Source of the DNA: Phycisphaeraceae bacterium
Lineage (GTDB): Bacteria > Planctomycetota > Phycisphaerae > Phycisphaerales > UBA1924
DNA: 64,000 nt
Reading direction: 5' to 3'
Assembly (NCBI GenBank): GCA_019636535.1
Contig: JAHBXK010000004.1
Location: 1-64,000 of the forward strand
Shown: positions 24,564 through 33,830 of the stretch, piece after piece
Layout of the letters: each line of letters opens with the position of its first letter
Numbering within the stretch: the stretch's first letter is position 1
Program-made: the position numbers and the translations under genes
Notes under the pieces: generated by a model
Seen by the model: the letters and a program-made list of their open reading frames with translations, nothing else
Database searches by the model: none
What the model was told of the DNA's origin: nothing

Positions 24564-25931
24564 CTACGGGCAGGCTGTGCCGAGGCGATTGTTCCAGTCG
24601 GCGATAAAATCGAGGTAGTCGGCCAAATCGACAACACCATCGTTGTTGATGTCGGCTTCGAGCGCCACGCCGGTCATGCTCACCTGCACGTTCCAAACAG
24701 CAAGGAAGTCGAGAAGATCGGCGATGTCGACTTCGCCGTCGCAATTGAAGTCCGAAAGGCAGGCGGACTCGGCGAAGATGTCGTGAAAGGCGTCGTAGTC
24801 GTCGGAGTCGATTTCGCCGTTGAGATCAAAGTCAGCACGCGGGACGTAGCCTTCGTCGTTCAGCGACTTGCCGAGCAGCGATGCGATGTACGCCCGATCG
24901 TCGTAGCACACAACGCGGTCGGGCGGGGGGTTGTTGCTGAAATCGCCGTCGAACTCGTGGAACGTGCGCGACTCGATCGACATTTCGATGCGCTCGATGT
25001 CGGTCAGGCTGAAAGCGAACGGCACTTCGACACCGGAGCCGAAGTACCGCACGTTCGACGCGTCGCCGTCCAGCGTGAACTCTTCAGAGTCGAAAATCCC
25101 GAGGGGCTCGATGTCAAGGTCGGCGGTCGCACCCGCCAAGCCGCAAGACCGGATGGTCTCGATCTGGTTGCTGGGGCCGAATGCCTTGCATGTGATGCAA
25201 AGGAAGACCGCGCCCGGGGTGTTCGGAAACACACGGCCTGGAGGGGTGGGGTGAGTCGGCTCGTTGTCGCACGGTTCGTAGATCACTCGGCCGATCAGGT
25301 CGAGATCGAAAGAGATGAGTAGGTCGATGTCAGAACATGGCTCTTCGAACCACCAGGCCTGGTCGAGTCTGCTGTAGGCGAGGCCCATGCGCAGATCGGT
25401 TGCGGCCCACCCGCCGTTGCAATTCCAGCCGCTCGCGATCTCCGTGACGACAAGGCTCGCCGTCGTGCCGCTGAAACCGCCGGTGGACGCGAGAGCCCAT
25501 GCCCGATTGCCGCCCGGATAGTCGATCGGTGGAAGGGCTTCAGCGATGGCATCCGGAATGGCCTGGACCAGCGCATCGCCGGTTTCGAGCGCGAAGTCCG
25601 TGCAGAAGTACTGGACCAGCGGCGCGCCGCAGCATGCTGGCAGGAACCCCGAACTGCACGCTGTGATGGTGCACAGGTCGAACAACGGGAGGTTGTAGGC
25701 CGATGCGGACGCAACAAGTATTGAAGGGATGGCGTCAACGTCGCACGAGGTCGTCAGAGACCAGTTCACTTCCACCGAAAGTTCCGACTGTTTGGTCAGT
25801 TGACCCCAATTGCAGGTAGCCAGACACACTTGATCTGGCGGGTTGTACACGCACTGCGCCGAGACTGAGTTCGCAACGAAGTGCGCAGCGGCGGCACCGA
25901 AGATGAGTGAACGAATCCGTGTGTGCTTCAT
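24564..25931 (-). CDS. Exported protein with C-terminal dockerin-like repeats
   Basis: ATG 25931 has AGAGGA at the right distance and begins a signal peptide (MKHTRIRSLIFGAAAAHFVA, then NSVSAQ). The body of about 330 residues is Cys-rich and unrecognised. The last 100 residues hold EF-hand-type repeats: DLNGEIDSDDYDAF, DFNCDGEVDIADLLDFLAVW and [20 protein letters not shown]. It is 455 residues, secreted or surface-bound, with calcium-binding ends. A strong terminator follows. The dockerin ends match four other proteins in this window. Confidence 0.8.
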   Translation of the reverse strand: MKHTRIRSLIFGAAAAHFVANSVSAQCVYNPPDQVCLATCNWGQLTKQSELSVEVNWSLTTSCDVDAIPSILVASASAYNLPLFDLCTITACSSGFLPACCGAPLVQYFCTDFALETGDALVQAIPDAIAEALPPIDYPGGNRAWALASTGGFSGTTASLVVTEIASGWNCNGGWAATDLRMGLAYSRLDQAWWFEEPCSDIDLLISFDLDLIGRVIYEPCDNEPTHPTPPGRVFPNTPGAVFLCITCKAFGPSNQIETIRSCGLAGATADLDIEPLGIFDSEEFTLDGDASNVRYFGSGVEVPFAFSLTDIERIEMSIESRTFHEFDGDFSNNPPPDRVVCYDDRAYIASLLGKSLNDEGYVPRADFDLNGEIDSDDYDAFHDIFAESACLSDFNCDGEVDIADLLDFLAVWNVQVSMTGVALEADINNDGVVDLADYLDFIADWNNRLGTACP

Positions 25932-26048
25932 GGGGTTCCTCTCATGTGAGTGTGGCGAGTCGTTGTGCGCCGATTGCACAACGATCAATAACACCATACT
26001 CTCAAAGAGAAAGCTTGACCATGAAGAACCCGAGAATTTCCGTTCGCG

Positions 26049-26288
26049 TTATGGAGAAATCAACCCACTTGAAACGGGGGGTGGCGGCTCAGGCTGGCCC
26101 GGTGCGGGCTGGCTCTGCAGTTCGGCCTGCCGCCGCGCCTCGGCCTGCTGCTCCTCGTTCACCACGGCGTCGAGTTCGGATTGACTGACGGGCGGTGCCG
26201 GATCACGGTTCAAGACGACGACGATGATCGCCAGCACGACGATGGCCGCTCCGGCGACAATCAACTTGACTTTGGAGGACCGTTCCAT
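26049..26288 (-). CDS. Small single-pass membrane protein
   Basis: The 79 residues begin MERSSKVKLIVAGAAIVVLA and continue IIVVVLNRDP, one transmembrane helix (about 8-26). A charged, Gln/Pro-rich tail follows (EEQQAEARRQAELQSQPAP). ATG 26288 is preceded by GAGGG. It lies between the prepilin-like and dockerin protein genes on the same strand. No function is known. The end overlaps no other gene. Confidence 0.6.
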   Translation of the reverse strand: MERSSKVKLIVAGAAIVVLAIIVVVLNRDPAPPVSQSELDAVVNEEQQAEARRQAELQSQPAPGQPEPPPPVSSGLISP

Positions 26289-26475
26289 TCAGCACCCTCT
26301 GTGTGTGGGCGAAAGTGAGCGGTGGTCGTGAGCAACGGCAACCGCCAGAAGCAAGGGTATGCCGCTTGATGGGCGGGCATGTGGCGACGAGTGGGTATCG
26401 GCACGACCACTCAAGCCGAGCGTGCAGATCTCTGCGCACGCACGGCGATGGCGTGTGGAAGCGGGATAAGGCGGA

Positions 26476-27591
26476 TCAGCGGTTCTGCACGTCCTGGCCG
26501 CGAATGCCGTTGCGCGTGCCGTAGAGGAACTGCTTGTAGATTCTCGTGCCGCTCTGACCGTTCTCCCACAGCGGATCGCGTCCCGTTGAGCCGGGGCGGC
26601 CGGCCTGATCGGGCAGAACATCATTGATCATGTTGAACTGTCCGCTGGGATCGAAGACGGCGCGAACCTCGGGCGGCTGGGTGGCGAGCGCGAGGTTGTG
26701 GAGCGTGATCATCTTGACCTTGGAGACGCTGCCGTCGACGAAACACGATTGTGGCTCTCCTTCGGGGCTGAGCCAAGACGGGGAGACGCGGACACGGCCA
26801 CCGCCCTGCGAGCGGGATTCGCGCAGGAAGTCGCCGCGCTCAAAGATCATCGCCTTCAGACTTGAGAAAGGGACCGAATCGATGCGGTTGTGGCGCACGA
26901 GTGTGCGTCCGCTGATCTCGCTGCTTTGGAGTGCCTGCAAAGCCGTACTCGAGTAACGCTCAGGGGCGGTCCAGAACGTGGGTGGATAGACATATGAACC
27001 GTCGGGCACACCGCCGCCGCTGCCGCTCAAGTTGCCCTGGGTGATGCTGCGGTACCGAGCCTGGATGGTTGCGTCGTGCGGCGCGATGAACGTGTCGGAG
27101 GCGTTGGGGCCTTGAGCGGAACTGGTGTACGGGGCCATGAAAATGCCCCACGAGAAGAAGAACGGTTCGGAGAATCGGCTTCCAGGCTCGCCACCCGGTC
27201 GGAAGACAAGGGGCGGATTGGTGTTGGGGAGGTAGATTCCGTCCCACGCCGGGGCGCCCAGACCACCCGGCCACGGATTGATCTGCGGACGGCCGTCGGA
27301 AGGGAAGGGGTTGAGGAAGACGTCGCGGTACTCGACGGCGTAGGCGTAGAAGGCTTTGCCGAGGCCGCTGAGGTTGGCCGCGCTCTTGAGGCCCTGGCCG
27401 GACTTGCGCGCTTCGCGGAGCGCGGGGAGGAGGATGCCGACGAGGAGGGCGATGATGGCGATGACGACGAGGAGTTCGATGAGCGTGAAGGCGGGGCGCT
27501 GCTTGCCGGCGGTATGCGCTGCGGGGGCTTCGGCGAAGACCGAGCGGAGGGCGGAGCGGCAACGGCTCTGGAGACTGGCGTGTGCGTTCAT
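26476..27591 (-). CDS. Prepilin-like secreted protein with N-terminal methylation motif
   Basis: After a 40-residue leader the sequence [20 protein letters not shown] is the type II/IV pseudopilin cleavage and methylation motif. A prepilin peptidase would cut before F. The rest (about 320 residues) has the extracellular plan of the planctomycete DUF1559/prepilin-like family and ends near ENGQSGTRIYKQFLYGTRN. The start is ATG 27591 (371 residues). Such proteins are numerous in planctomycetes, where their partners are mostly unknown. Confidence 0.85.
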   Translation of the reverse strand: MNAHASLQSRCRSALRSVFAEAPAAHTAGKQRPAFTLIELLVVIAIIALLVGILLPALREARKSGQGLKSAANLSGLGKAFYAYAVEYRDVFLNPFPSDGRPQINPWPGGLGAPAWDGIYLPNTNPPLVFRPGGEPGSRFSEPFFFSWGIFMAPYTSSAQGPNASDTFIAPHDATIQARYRSITQGNLSGSGGGVPDGSYVYPPTFWTAPERYSSTALQALQSSEISGRTLVRHNRIDSVPFSSLKAMIFERGDFLRESRSQGGGRVRVSPSWLSPEGEPQSCFVDGSVSKVKMITLHNLALATQPPEVRAVFDPSGQFNMINDVLPDQAGRPGSTGRDPLWENGQSGTRIYKQFLYGTRNGIRGQDVQNR

Positions 27592-28292
27592 ACTCCCACG
27601 ATTCCTTTGCAAATGGCCTTCGAGGCGTGCGGTCGCATCACGAGATGAAGCGACGGCGTGCGTTGTCTGAATCGAAACTCGAGGCGGGCGGAGTGCCCGG
27701 ATCGGATGCTCCCATGCTCCCTCGCCCCCGCGACTTTCCCGCCGACCCCTCTGCGCCGACCCCTTTGGGCTGAACTTTGCGATGCACTTGCGTCCCTGAA
27801 TCCGGTGTTCGATGCAAAAGATCCGGATCGGGCGAATTGGAGTTCCGGGCACCTCAACGAAGGCTGATGAAAACAATCGGCCAAGCGGGAGGGCAACGGA
27901 AGCGTTGAAGGTGCGCCCGCGTGGGGCGAGGGTGAAGGGGCGGAGCGTAGGGGGTTTCGTGTTCAGAATCCGTATACGACGAATATTCTACTGGATGGCC
28001 GAGAACTTGCCATGCCGGTGTCAATGTGAAGATTCGTCGGTTGGGTGGAGGAGGTTGCGTTTGGTTTTTTGGAGGGTTGGGAGGGAATCGACGGGCGTGG
28101 AGGGGGGGCCGGGCGCTGACGGGTGCACGCACGGCGGGGTCCGAGGAGGTTGCCCGAAGGTGCTGCGTGGGCGGGGCGGGAATGGCGGGGGATCGGGGTG
28201 AGTGGCACGGCAGAGGCGATGAACCGTCAGGGTATTGGGATATCCCCTGCCGAAAGGGCGAAGAACCTTCGGCGGTGCTAGGCTTGTGGACC
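27592..28292. other. Intergenic region before the Lrp/AsnC gene
   Basis: I see no convincing gene in these 700 bases. Near 28237 there is a perfect ten-base palindrome GGGATATCCC. It is followed by CCGAA/TTCGG arms (about 28250-28273) close to the regulator's start, possibly an operator for self-control. Other stretches are G-rich and unstructured. Confidence 0.45.
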
Positions 28293-28826
28293 ATGATCGA
28301 TGACACCGACCTTCAGATCATCACGATCCTTCAGGAGCACGGGAGGATTCCGGCGGCGGAGGTTGCGCGGCGGGTGGGGATGGCGCCGTCGGCGGTGTTC
28401 GAGCGGATCCGGAAACTCGAAGAGCGTGGCGTGATCACGTCGTACTCGGCGAACCTGAACCCGAACCTGATCGGGCTGAGTCTGCTGGCGTTTGTGTTCG
28501 TGAACATCGACGAGCGCGTGAACTCGGACGAATCGGGCCGGAAGTTGGCGGCGATTCCGGGCGTGATGGAGGTTCATCACGTTGCGGGGGAGGACAGTTA
28601 CCTGGTGAAGGTTCGCGCGAAGGACCCGGAGGGTCTTGGCCGGTTGCTGCGCGAGCACATCGGCGCGATCTCGACGGTTCGGAACACTCGGACGACGATC
28701 GTTCTGGAGACGCTGAAGCACACGTCGTCGATGCCGCTGGTGAACGGCGGGAGCGCGGATGGTGCGGGGACGAAGAACAGCGCTGTTCGCGGCGCGGTGG
28801 ACGCGGGGGCGGGCGCGGGGGTGTGA
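28293..28826 (+). CDS. Lrp/AsnC family transcriptional regulator
   Basis: The N-terminal helix-turn-helix is DDTDLQIITILQEHGRIPAA, then EVARRVGMAPSAVFERIRKL. The C-terminal ligand-binding RAM domain includes AIPGVMEVHHVAGEDSYLVK. Such proteins sense amino acids or related metabolites and bind DNA as dimers or octamers. The start is ATG 28293 (177 residues). A Gly/Ala-rich tail of about 30 residues extends beyond the family end. The effector is unknown; no metabolic operon is adjacent. Confidence 0.9.
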   Translation: MIDDTDLQIITILQEHGRIPAAEVARRVGMAPSAVFERIRKLEERGVITSYSANLNPNLIGLSLLAFVFVNIDERVNSDESGRKLAAIPGVMEVHHVAGEDSYLVKVRAKDPEGLGRLLREHIGAISTVRNTRTTIVLETLKHTSSMPLVNGGSADGAGTKNSAVRGAVDAGAGAGV

Positions 28827-29167
28827 GTGGATGGGCGCGGCGGAGTGGGCGCGGCGCGAGAAGCGAAGGCAGGGTGTCACGCCCTCGAGTACAAAGTGGG
28901 TCGGTGCGGAGCCGTGAACGTTCAGGCGTGCGATGTTCACCTGCACGCCGACGGGTTGCTATGTGCTCGTGGGCTCGGCTTCCGGGGGTGCGGCTCCCCC
29001 CCCATGACCGCGACCCCCGGCTATTTTTCTCCACCGCTACGCGGTGAAGATTGAGTCGAAGGATCGAACGATCCTGACCGCACAAGTGAAAGGCCCCCCG
29101 CTCGCGTGAGCGGGGGGCCTTGTGTGTTTGCGCAGCACATGTCGGCGGAAGACCGCCGGGGATCGTG
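28827..29167. other. Intergenic with stacked hairpins
   Basis: No gene is supported. Two hairpins occur in series: CACCGC/GCGGTG (29032-29046) and AGGATCG/CGATCCT (29060-29075). The long terminator at 29090-29121 follows. All lie between the stops of two converging genes. Confidence 0.55.
29090..29121 (-). terminator. Strong terminator hairpin
   Basis: A perfect 14-base stem AAGGCCCCCCGCTC with GAGCGGGGGGCCTT and loop GCGT lies 46 bases past the stop of the minus-strand dockerin protein gene. The minus strand continues TTCACTT, a modest T tract. It lies between convergent genes and could serve both. Confidence 0.75.
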
Positions 29168-32100
29168 TTACGGGCAGTCCTGGCCGAGGTTGGCGTTCCA
29201 GTCGGCGAGGAAGTCGAGGAGGTCGGCAAGGTCGACGATGCCGTCGGCGTTGAGGTCGCCGTTCTCGCCGGGCGTGACGGCCTGGCCGAGGTTGGCGTTC
29301 CACGGGCCGAGGAAGTCGAGGAGGTCTGCGAGATCGACGATGCCGTCGTCGTTGAAGTCGCCCGGGCAAGGCTCGGGCGTGCTGCAGGAAGAGGGGAGGC
29401 AGGTGACGTCGTTTCCGAGGTAGGTTCCGCCGTCGGCGCCGCAGGCGCTTGGGCCGACCATGGTGCAGGTCTCACCGACGCAGCAAGCGCCGAGCGTGGG
29501 GACGAAGGCGACGTTGAGGACGCCGTTGCCGGTGGAGCCGTTGAAGCCGCCGACGCGGATCATGACGCCGAGGTTGGCGTCGACGTAGGCGCTGGCCTGG
29601 GCGGTGGAGGCTCCGCCGCCGCAGCCCGAGGCGTCGTCGTTGCAGGCGAGGAGGCGTGCGTCGTTCACCGGGCATGAGGGCTGTGAGTAGAGGGCGACGA
29701 AGGGGTTGTAGCCGGCGGTGCCGCAGACGGTGATGGTGAAGGTGCCGTCGACGCCTGAGGGAGAGTAGAACCAGACGTCGTTGGTGATCTGGGTCTGGCC
29801 GTTGGAGAGGCAGTCGTCGTGGGCGGGGCCGTCGGTGGTTGCGCCGAGGGTTGAGAAGGGGATGTCGCCGAGGCCGACGCCGAAGCGGTTGATGCAGTTG
29901 TCGTTGGAGGGAGCCTCAACGCCCTGTCCGCCGGTGACGAGGAGCCTGTAGGCGCCGGCGTTGGTCTGCCAGCCGGCGACGCGGATGTAGTAGGCGGTGC
30001 CCGCGACGCCGGACCAGGAGACGGTCGAGGCGCGTCCGGTGGGGCTGGAGAGAGAGCAAGAGACGTCGTCGTTGCACTGAATGGTGTTGGTGACGGTCGC
30101 GCTGACCGGGCAGGCGGAGTGAACGCTGAGGACCGTGTCGAAGAGCGTTCCGGTCTGGCAAGTGGTGGCGGAGATGGTGCCGCTGACGAGTGGGATGTAG
30201 CGGTACCAAACGTCGCGGCTGCCGTTGGAAGAGCCGCAGTTGGTCCAACCGACGGCGGTGTAGTCGTTGGTGTTGCCGGTCTTGGCGACGCCGTCGCCGA
30301 TGGAGTGGGCCGAGTTGCAGGTATCGCCGGGGGGCGCGGGGCAGAGGCCGGGGGTGCAGGTGGAATCGACGCCCTGGAAGACGCCGTTGCAGGCTGTGGA
30401 AGCGGCGACGATGGTGCAGGTGCCGTTGGATGCGCAGCAGGCGCCGGAGGTGTTGGGTCCGATGATGTTCAAGCTGACGCCGCCGAAGTTGGCGAGGTAT
30501 CCGCCGACACGGATGAGGTATTGCTGTCCTTCAACGCCGTTGAACTCGACTTGGGATTGGAGCGTGCCGCCGATGGGACAGGCGAAGTCGTCGTTGCAGG
30601 CCAAGTGGGTGCCGGGCTCGGTGGGGCAGGTGTCGCCGTAGACAGCGAGCTTGGTGTCGAAGTCGGAGCCGCAGAGGGAGACGGTGACGGGGCCGGATGC
30701 GAGCGCCGTGTACCGGAACCAGATGTCCTGGTTGATCGCCGCGCTGCTTGCGAATGTGCAGGCGTCGGGGCCTGCGCTGGTTGCGCCGGCGGTCGACGTA
30801 AAGATCGTGCCGTTGCCGACCATGATGGCCTGCGGGCAGTCGTCGTTGATCGGCGATCCGGCGATGGCGCCGCCGGGCGTGGGGGCGGTGAAGAGTACGA
30901 CGTTGCTCGCGCTTCCCGGTCGGAAGAGGCCCATGTCGACGTTTCCGTCGAAGGTGCCGGGGCCGGCGTCGGCCTCGAACCAGAAGGAGTAGACGGTTCC
31001 CCAACGGAGTGCGTTGGCGGTCAGTTCGTTGCCGACGGGTGCCGCGCCCGTGTATGCGGGGCCGGACCAGACCACCTCGTCGCCCGAGATGGACATCGTC
31101 CACGGGTCGTTGCTGTGGGGCTCACCGGAGTGGTAGGGGACGTTGTGGAAGCCGACGTTGGTGATGTTGACACCGGGGGCGAAGGGGACGCGGAAGTACT
31201 GGCCTGAGCGGTGGGAGTTGAGATTCTGGACGGCGTACTCGTAGCGCCAGGTGCTGACACCGGTCTGGAAGACTCGTGCGCCGAGGATGAATCGGCCGTC
31301 GTCTGGGACGTCGATGGGGACGATTCGGACGTTGTTGTCGGGCGCGTTGGGGCCGTTGCCGTGGTCGCGCCAGGCGTAGATGGCGGGAATCTGGCGGACG
31401 GTGGAATCGACGAGGCTCAAGGAAAGGTCGGTGACCTGACCCTCACCGTTGGTCGTCGCGGTCATGGTTGCGCGGCGGTAGGAGGCGTTGTTGTTTTTGT
31501 TGCCGTTCTGGGCGTCGTCCTGGGCGACGTACTGGGCTTCAGCGATCCAGACGGCTGTGGGGGAGTAGGAGGAGAGGGGGACCTGGAGACGGCGGTGGAC
31601 GGAGGTGGTTGTGCCGGAGGGCATGCCGGAGTAATCGACCGGGTAGGGGAAGAAGCCGGTGGCGGCGTTGACCTGGGACTTGGGGCCTGCGCTGGTCTGG
31701 CCGGAGTTGAGGCTGGCGGAGTAGGGATCTGAGCAGCCGACGCCGAGGAGGGAGCCGGTTCCCGAGGGCTGGCATCCGAGGTTGCAGGCGTTCTGCTGGA
31801 GGGCGGTGAAGCCGTGCTTGAGCCACGACTGGCCGACGTGGATGAATCGGCCGTTGTCGACCTTGAAGAGGTTCTGGGCGATGACGGGGTGGCGGTTGGT
31901 GGAGGAGTACCACTCGAAGGGGACGTCGCCGATGTTGCAGGAGGTTGTGCCGAGTGAGAAGGCGGTGACGAGACCGGTTAGGGATGAGTCGGCGGGTGAG
32001 TTGACGGGGCCACCGGTGATCTTCCAAGCGGAGCCGGGCGTGTCTCCGCCGGCGGTGGACATGACCTGGCCGACGATGACGTCGGCGCCGTCGGCGAGTG

Positions 32101-32170
32101 CGAGGCCCGCGGACGAGGCGATCAACGCGGCAGCGCAGAGGGCCCCTTTGAGTTTCGATGGCTCGGACAT
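29168..32170 (-). CDS. Large exported protein with PPC-like repeats and dockerin-like end
   Basis: ATG 32170 has GGAGAAGGAG upstream and begins a signal peptide (KGALCAAALIASSAGLALAD). Residues of about 450-920 hold at least three pre-peptidase C-terminal-like beta domains with NDDC...DIWFRYTA...VSLCGSDFDTKLAVY and VWYRYIPLVSGTISATTC patterns. Cys-rich GACC modules separate them. The end has two dockerin-like repeats (FNDDGIVDLADLLDFLGPWN and LNADGIVDLADLLDFLADWN). The 1000-residue protein is secreted; the N-terminal third is unrecognised. No enzyme motif was seen. Confidence 0.82.
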   Translation of the reverse strand: MSEPSKLKGALCAAALIASSAGLALADGADVIVGQVMSTAGGDTPGSAWKITGGPVNSPADSSLTGLVTAFSLGTTSCNIGDVPFEWYSSTNRHPVIAQNLFKVDNGRFIHVGQSWLKHGFTALQQNACNLGCQPSGTGSLLGVGCSDPYSASLNSGQTSAGPKSQVNAATGFFPYPVDYSGMPSGTTTSVHRRLQVPLSSYSPTAVWIAEAQYVAQDDAQNGNKNNNASYRRATMTATTNGEGQVTDLSLSLVDSTVRQIPAIYAWRDHGNGPNAPDNNVRIVPIDVPDDGRFILGARVFQTGVSTWRYEYAVQNLNSHRSGQYFRVPFAPGVNITNVGFHNVPYHSGEPHSNDPWTMSISGDEVVWSGPAYTGAAPVGNELTANALRWGTVYSFWFEADAGPGTFDGNVDMGLFRPGSASNVVLFTAPTPGGAIAGSPINDDCPQAIMVGNGTIFTSTAGATSAGPDACTFASSAAINQDIWFRYTALASGPVTVSLCGSDFDTKLAVYGDTCPTEPGTHLACNDDFACPIGGTLQSQVEFNGVEGQQYLIRVGGYLANFGGVSLNIIGPNTSGACCASNGTCTIVAASTACNGVFQGVDSTCTPGLCPAPPGDTCNSAHSIGDGVAKTGNTNDYTAVGWTNCGSSNGSRDVWYRYIPLVSGTISATTCQTGTLFDTVLSVHSACPVSATVTNTIQCNDDVSCSLSSPTGRASTVSWSGVAGTAYYIRVAGWQTNAGAYRLLVTGGQGVEAPSNDNCINRFGVGLGDIPFSTLGATTDGPAHDDCLSNGQTQITNDVWFYSPSGVDGTFTITVCGTAGYNPFVALYSQPSCPVNDARLLACNDDASGCGGGASTAQASAYVDANLGVMIRVGGFNGSTGNGVLNVAFVPTLGACCVGETCTMVGPSACGADGGTYLGNDVTCLPSSCSTPEPCPGDFNDDGIVDLADLLDFLGPWNANLGQAVTPGENGDLNADGIVDLADLLDFLADWNANLGQDCP

Positions 32171-32635
32171 GAAGGCTCCTTCTCCTAATTTGGATGTTGT
32201 GAGCAAGGCCGCGTGGCACGGCCGAACGCGACAGCGTGCGGAAGTGATCGCCTTTGATCGTTCCGTTACGCGCAGAATTGACTGAGATCGACCATCAGAT
32301 GAAGAGGCTCAACGCCCATTCGCGGACCCACACGTAGAACAAGACACACACCGCGGCGAGAAGGCGCGGCCAACACCGGAGCGATACGTCTGGAACCGGT
32401 CGGTGAGTTGCAGGAATCTGTGAAGGGGCAAAGAAACTTTGGCGGTTCCGATAACGGGGTTTTCCCTTGTCACACTTCGTGGCGGGAGGAATCAAGGGAA
32501 AGTGATGCAGGAAGGGGCGGTTGGCAAGGGTTCATGGGTGGAGCGGCGAAGAAACTGGTATCGACCGCAGCGCAACGGACGTGGAGGCCGGAAAGTGGCT
32601 GAAGGGTGGATGGCGGCTGTGGTTGGCGGCGGGAA
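32171..32635. other. Intergenic, no gene supported
   Basis: The only notable frame, 32295-32495 on the minus strand, encodes 66 residues with one hydrophobic stretch (RLLAAVCVLFYVWVREW). It has no ribosome site and is not claimed. The stretch near 32170 should hold the promoter of the dockerin gene, but no clear -35/-10 pair is seen. Confidence 0.4.
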
Positions 32636-33469
32636 CTAGAAGCGTTTGTGTGCGGCCCGGCCTTCGGGCGCGCGGAAGCCGAGTATGGAGCGGGCGAGGG
32701 CGAGATCGGCTGGGCGGGTGATCTTGATGTTTGTGGACTCGCCGGGGACGACGAGGACGGGTTGGCCGAGTCGCTCAACGATCTGGGCGTCGTCGGTGCT
32801 GGAGAGGTCTTGCTGGGCGTAGGCCCGGCGGAGGAGGGAGACCTCGAAGACCTGCGGGGTTTGGACGGCGACGAGGTTGGCGCGGTCGATGGTCTGGACG
32901 ACGGTGCGGCCGAGTTTGCTGGTGGAGCCAGACTGGCCGAGGATGGCGGCAATGGGGTCGTCGTTGGCGCGCTCGATCCAGGTCGGGTCGATGCGCTTGA
33001 GGGTGTCGGGGACATCGACGGCGGGGATGACGGCGGCGTGGCCCGCGCGGGCGGCGTCGAAGGTTCGCTCGATGAGGTCGGGGGAAGCGCAGGGGCGCGC
33101 GGCGTCGTGGACGGCGACGTGGGTGCAGGAGGCGGGGACGAGTTTGAGTGCGTTGGCGACGGTCTGGTAGCGGTGGTCTTTGCCGCCCTTGCAGAGGGTT
33201 GCGCCCAGGAGTGAGAGTTTGTCGGCGTGACGGTCCTTGAAGGCGGCGAAGTCGGCGTCGTCGGCGGGGCCTGCGACGACGATGAAGGAGACTTCGGGGA
33301 GTTTGTTGAAGAGTTCGACGGTGCGCTGGAGGACGGGCCGGCCGCCGAGGTCTTCGTCGAGTTTGGATCGGCCGGAGGAGAGCGCTGCGGCGGCGGAGTC
33401 GGCGTCGTCGTGGAAGCGGCGGGAAGCGCCGGCGGCGGGGATGATGAGCGCGATGTTCAAGTCGGGCAT
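32636..33469 (-). CDS. ispD: 2-C-methyl-D-erythritol 4-phosphate cytidylyltransferase
   Basis: IspD joins CTP to methylerythritol phosphate in the MEP isoprenoid pathway. IIPAAGASRRF near the N-terminus is the nucleotide-binding start. VAVHDAARPCASPDLIE and VPVxDTLKR-like AVDVPDTLKR follow, then QTPQVFEVSLLRRAYAQ and STDDAQIVERLGQPV. The length is 277 residues, slightly long because of an insert after the nucleotide site. No ispF neighbour is seen. It is divergent from a small membrane gene. Confidence 0.93.
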   Translation of the reverse strand: MPDLNIALIIPAAGASRRFHDDADSAAAALSSGRSKLDEDLGGRPVLQRTVELFNKLPEVSFIVVAGPADDADFAAFKDRHADKLSLLGATLCKGGKDHRYQTVANALKLVPASCTHVAVHDAARPCASPDLIERTFDAARAGHAAVIPAVDVPDTLKRIDPTWIERANDDPIAAILGQSGSTSKLGRTVVQTIDRANLVAVQTPQVFEVSLLRRAYAQQDLSSTDDAQIVERLGQPVLVVPGESTNIKITRPADLALARSILGFRAPEGRAAHKRF

Positions 33470-33580
33470 GATCGGGTAGGTTACGACGTGGGGGTGGGGA
33501 TGGAGCGCGGGCGGAGCGGGCGTGGGTTGGAGCGAGTGGTGGATTGGAGCAGGCGGGGGACATGGCCGCGGGAGGTGTCT

Positions 33581-33775
33581 ATGGGCTCGAACATGATCGT
33601 GCTGATCGCGGGGGTGATCGGTGTGGGGGTGGTGTCGTTGTGGAAGGCGTGGGAAGCGTGGGAGGAGGGTCGGGAGAGCCTGATGTGGGGGTGGTTGATC
33701 GCCGGGGTGGTGATGTGCGGGGTGTTGGGTGCGGGGATCTGGCTGGCGATGAATGCGCAGGTCGTGGGGCCGTGA
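33581..33775 (+). CDS. Small two-helix membrane protein
   Basis: The 64 residues MGSNMIVLIAGVIGVGVVSL and later WGWLIAGVVMCGVLGAGIWL form two membrane helices joined by a charged turn (WEAWEEGRES). GGGAGG lies five bases before ATG 33581, a strong ribosome site. It ends 55 bases before the ArsR-type regulator. No function is known. Confidence 0.65.
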   Translation: MGSNMIVLIAGVIGVGVVSLWKAWEAWEEGRESLMWGWLIAGVVMCGVLGAGIWLAMNAQVVGP

Positions 33776-33794
33776 GAGGGCAGGCTGCTTCGAC

Positions 33795-33830
33795 TTGACA
33801 GCGATAATTTTCTAGTCGTACTCTCTAGTC
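33795..33830 (+). promoter_or_regulatory. Promoter and direct-repeat operator of the ArsR-type gene
   Basis: TTGACA (33795-33800) is a consensus -35 box. TACTCT (33819-33824) at 18-base spacing is a possible -10. TCTAGTC occurs twice, at 33811-33817 and 33824-33830, 13 bases apart, overlapping the -10 region and running into the start codon. No ribosome site lies between the promoter and ATG 33831, so the transcript could be leaderless. Confidence 0.6.

Noticed and set aside
32295-32495. A 66-residue frame with one hydrophobic stretch
   Set aside because: No ribosome site, no neighbour logic and no recognisable pattern; it may be real but cannot be supported.
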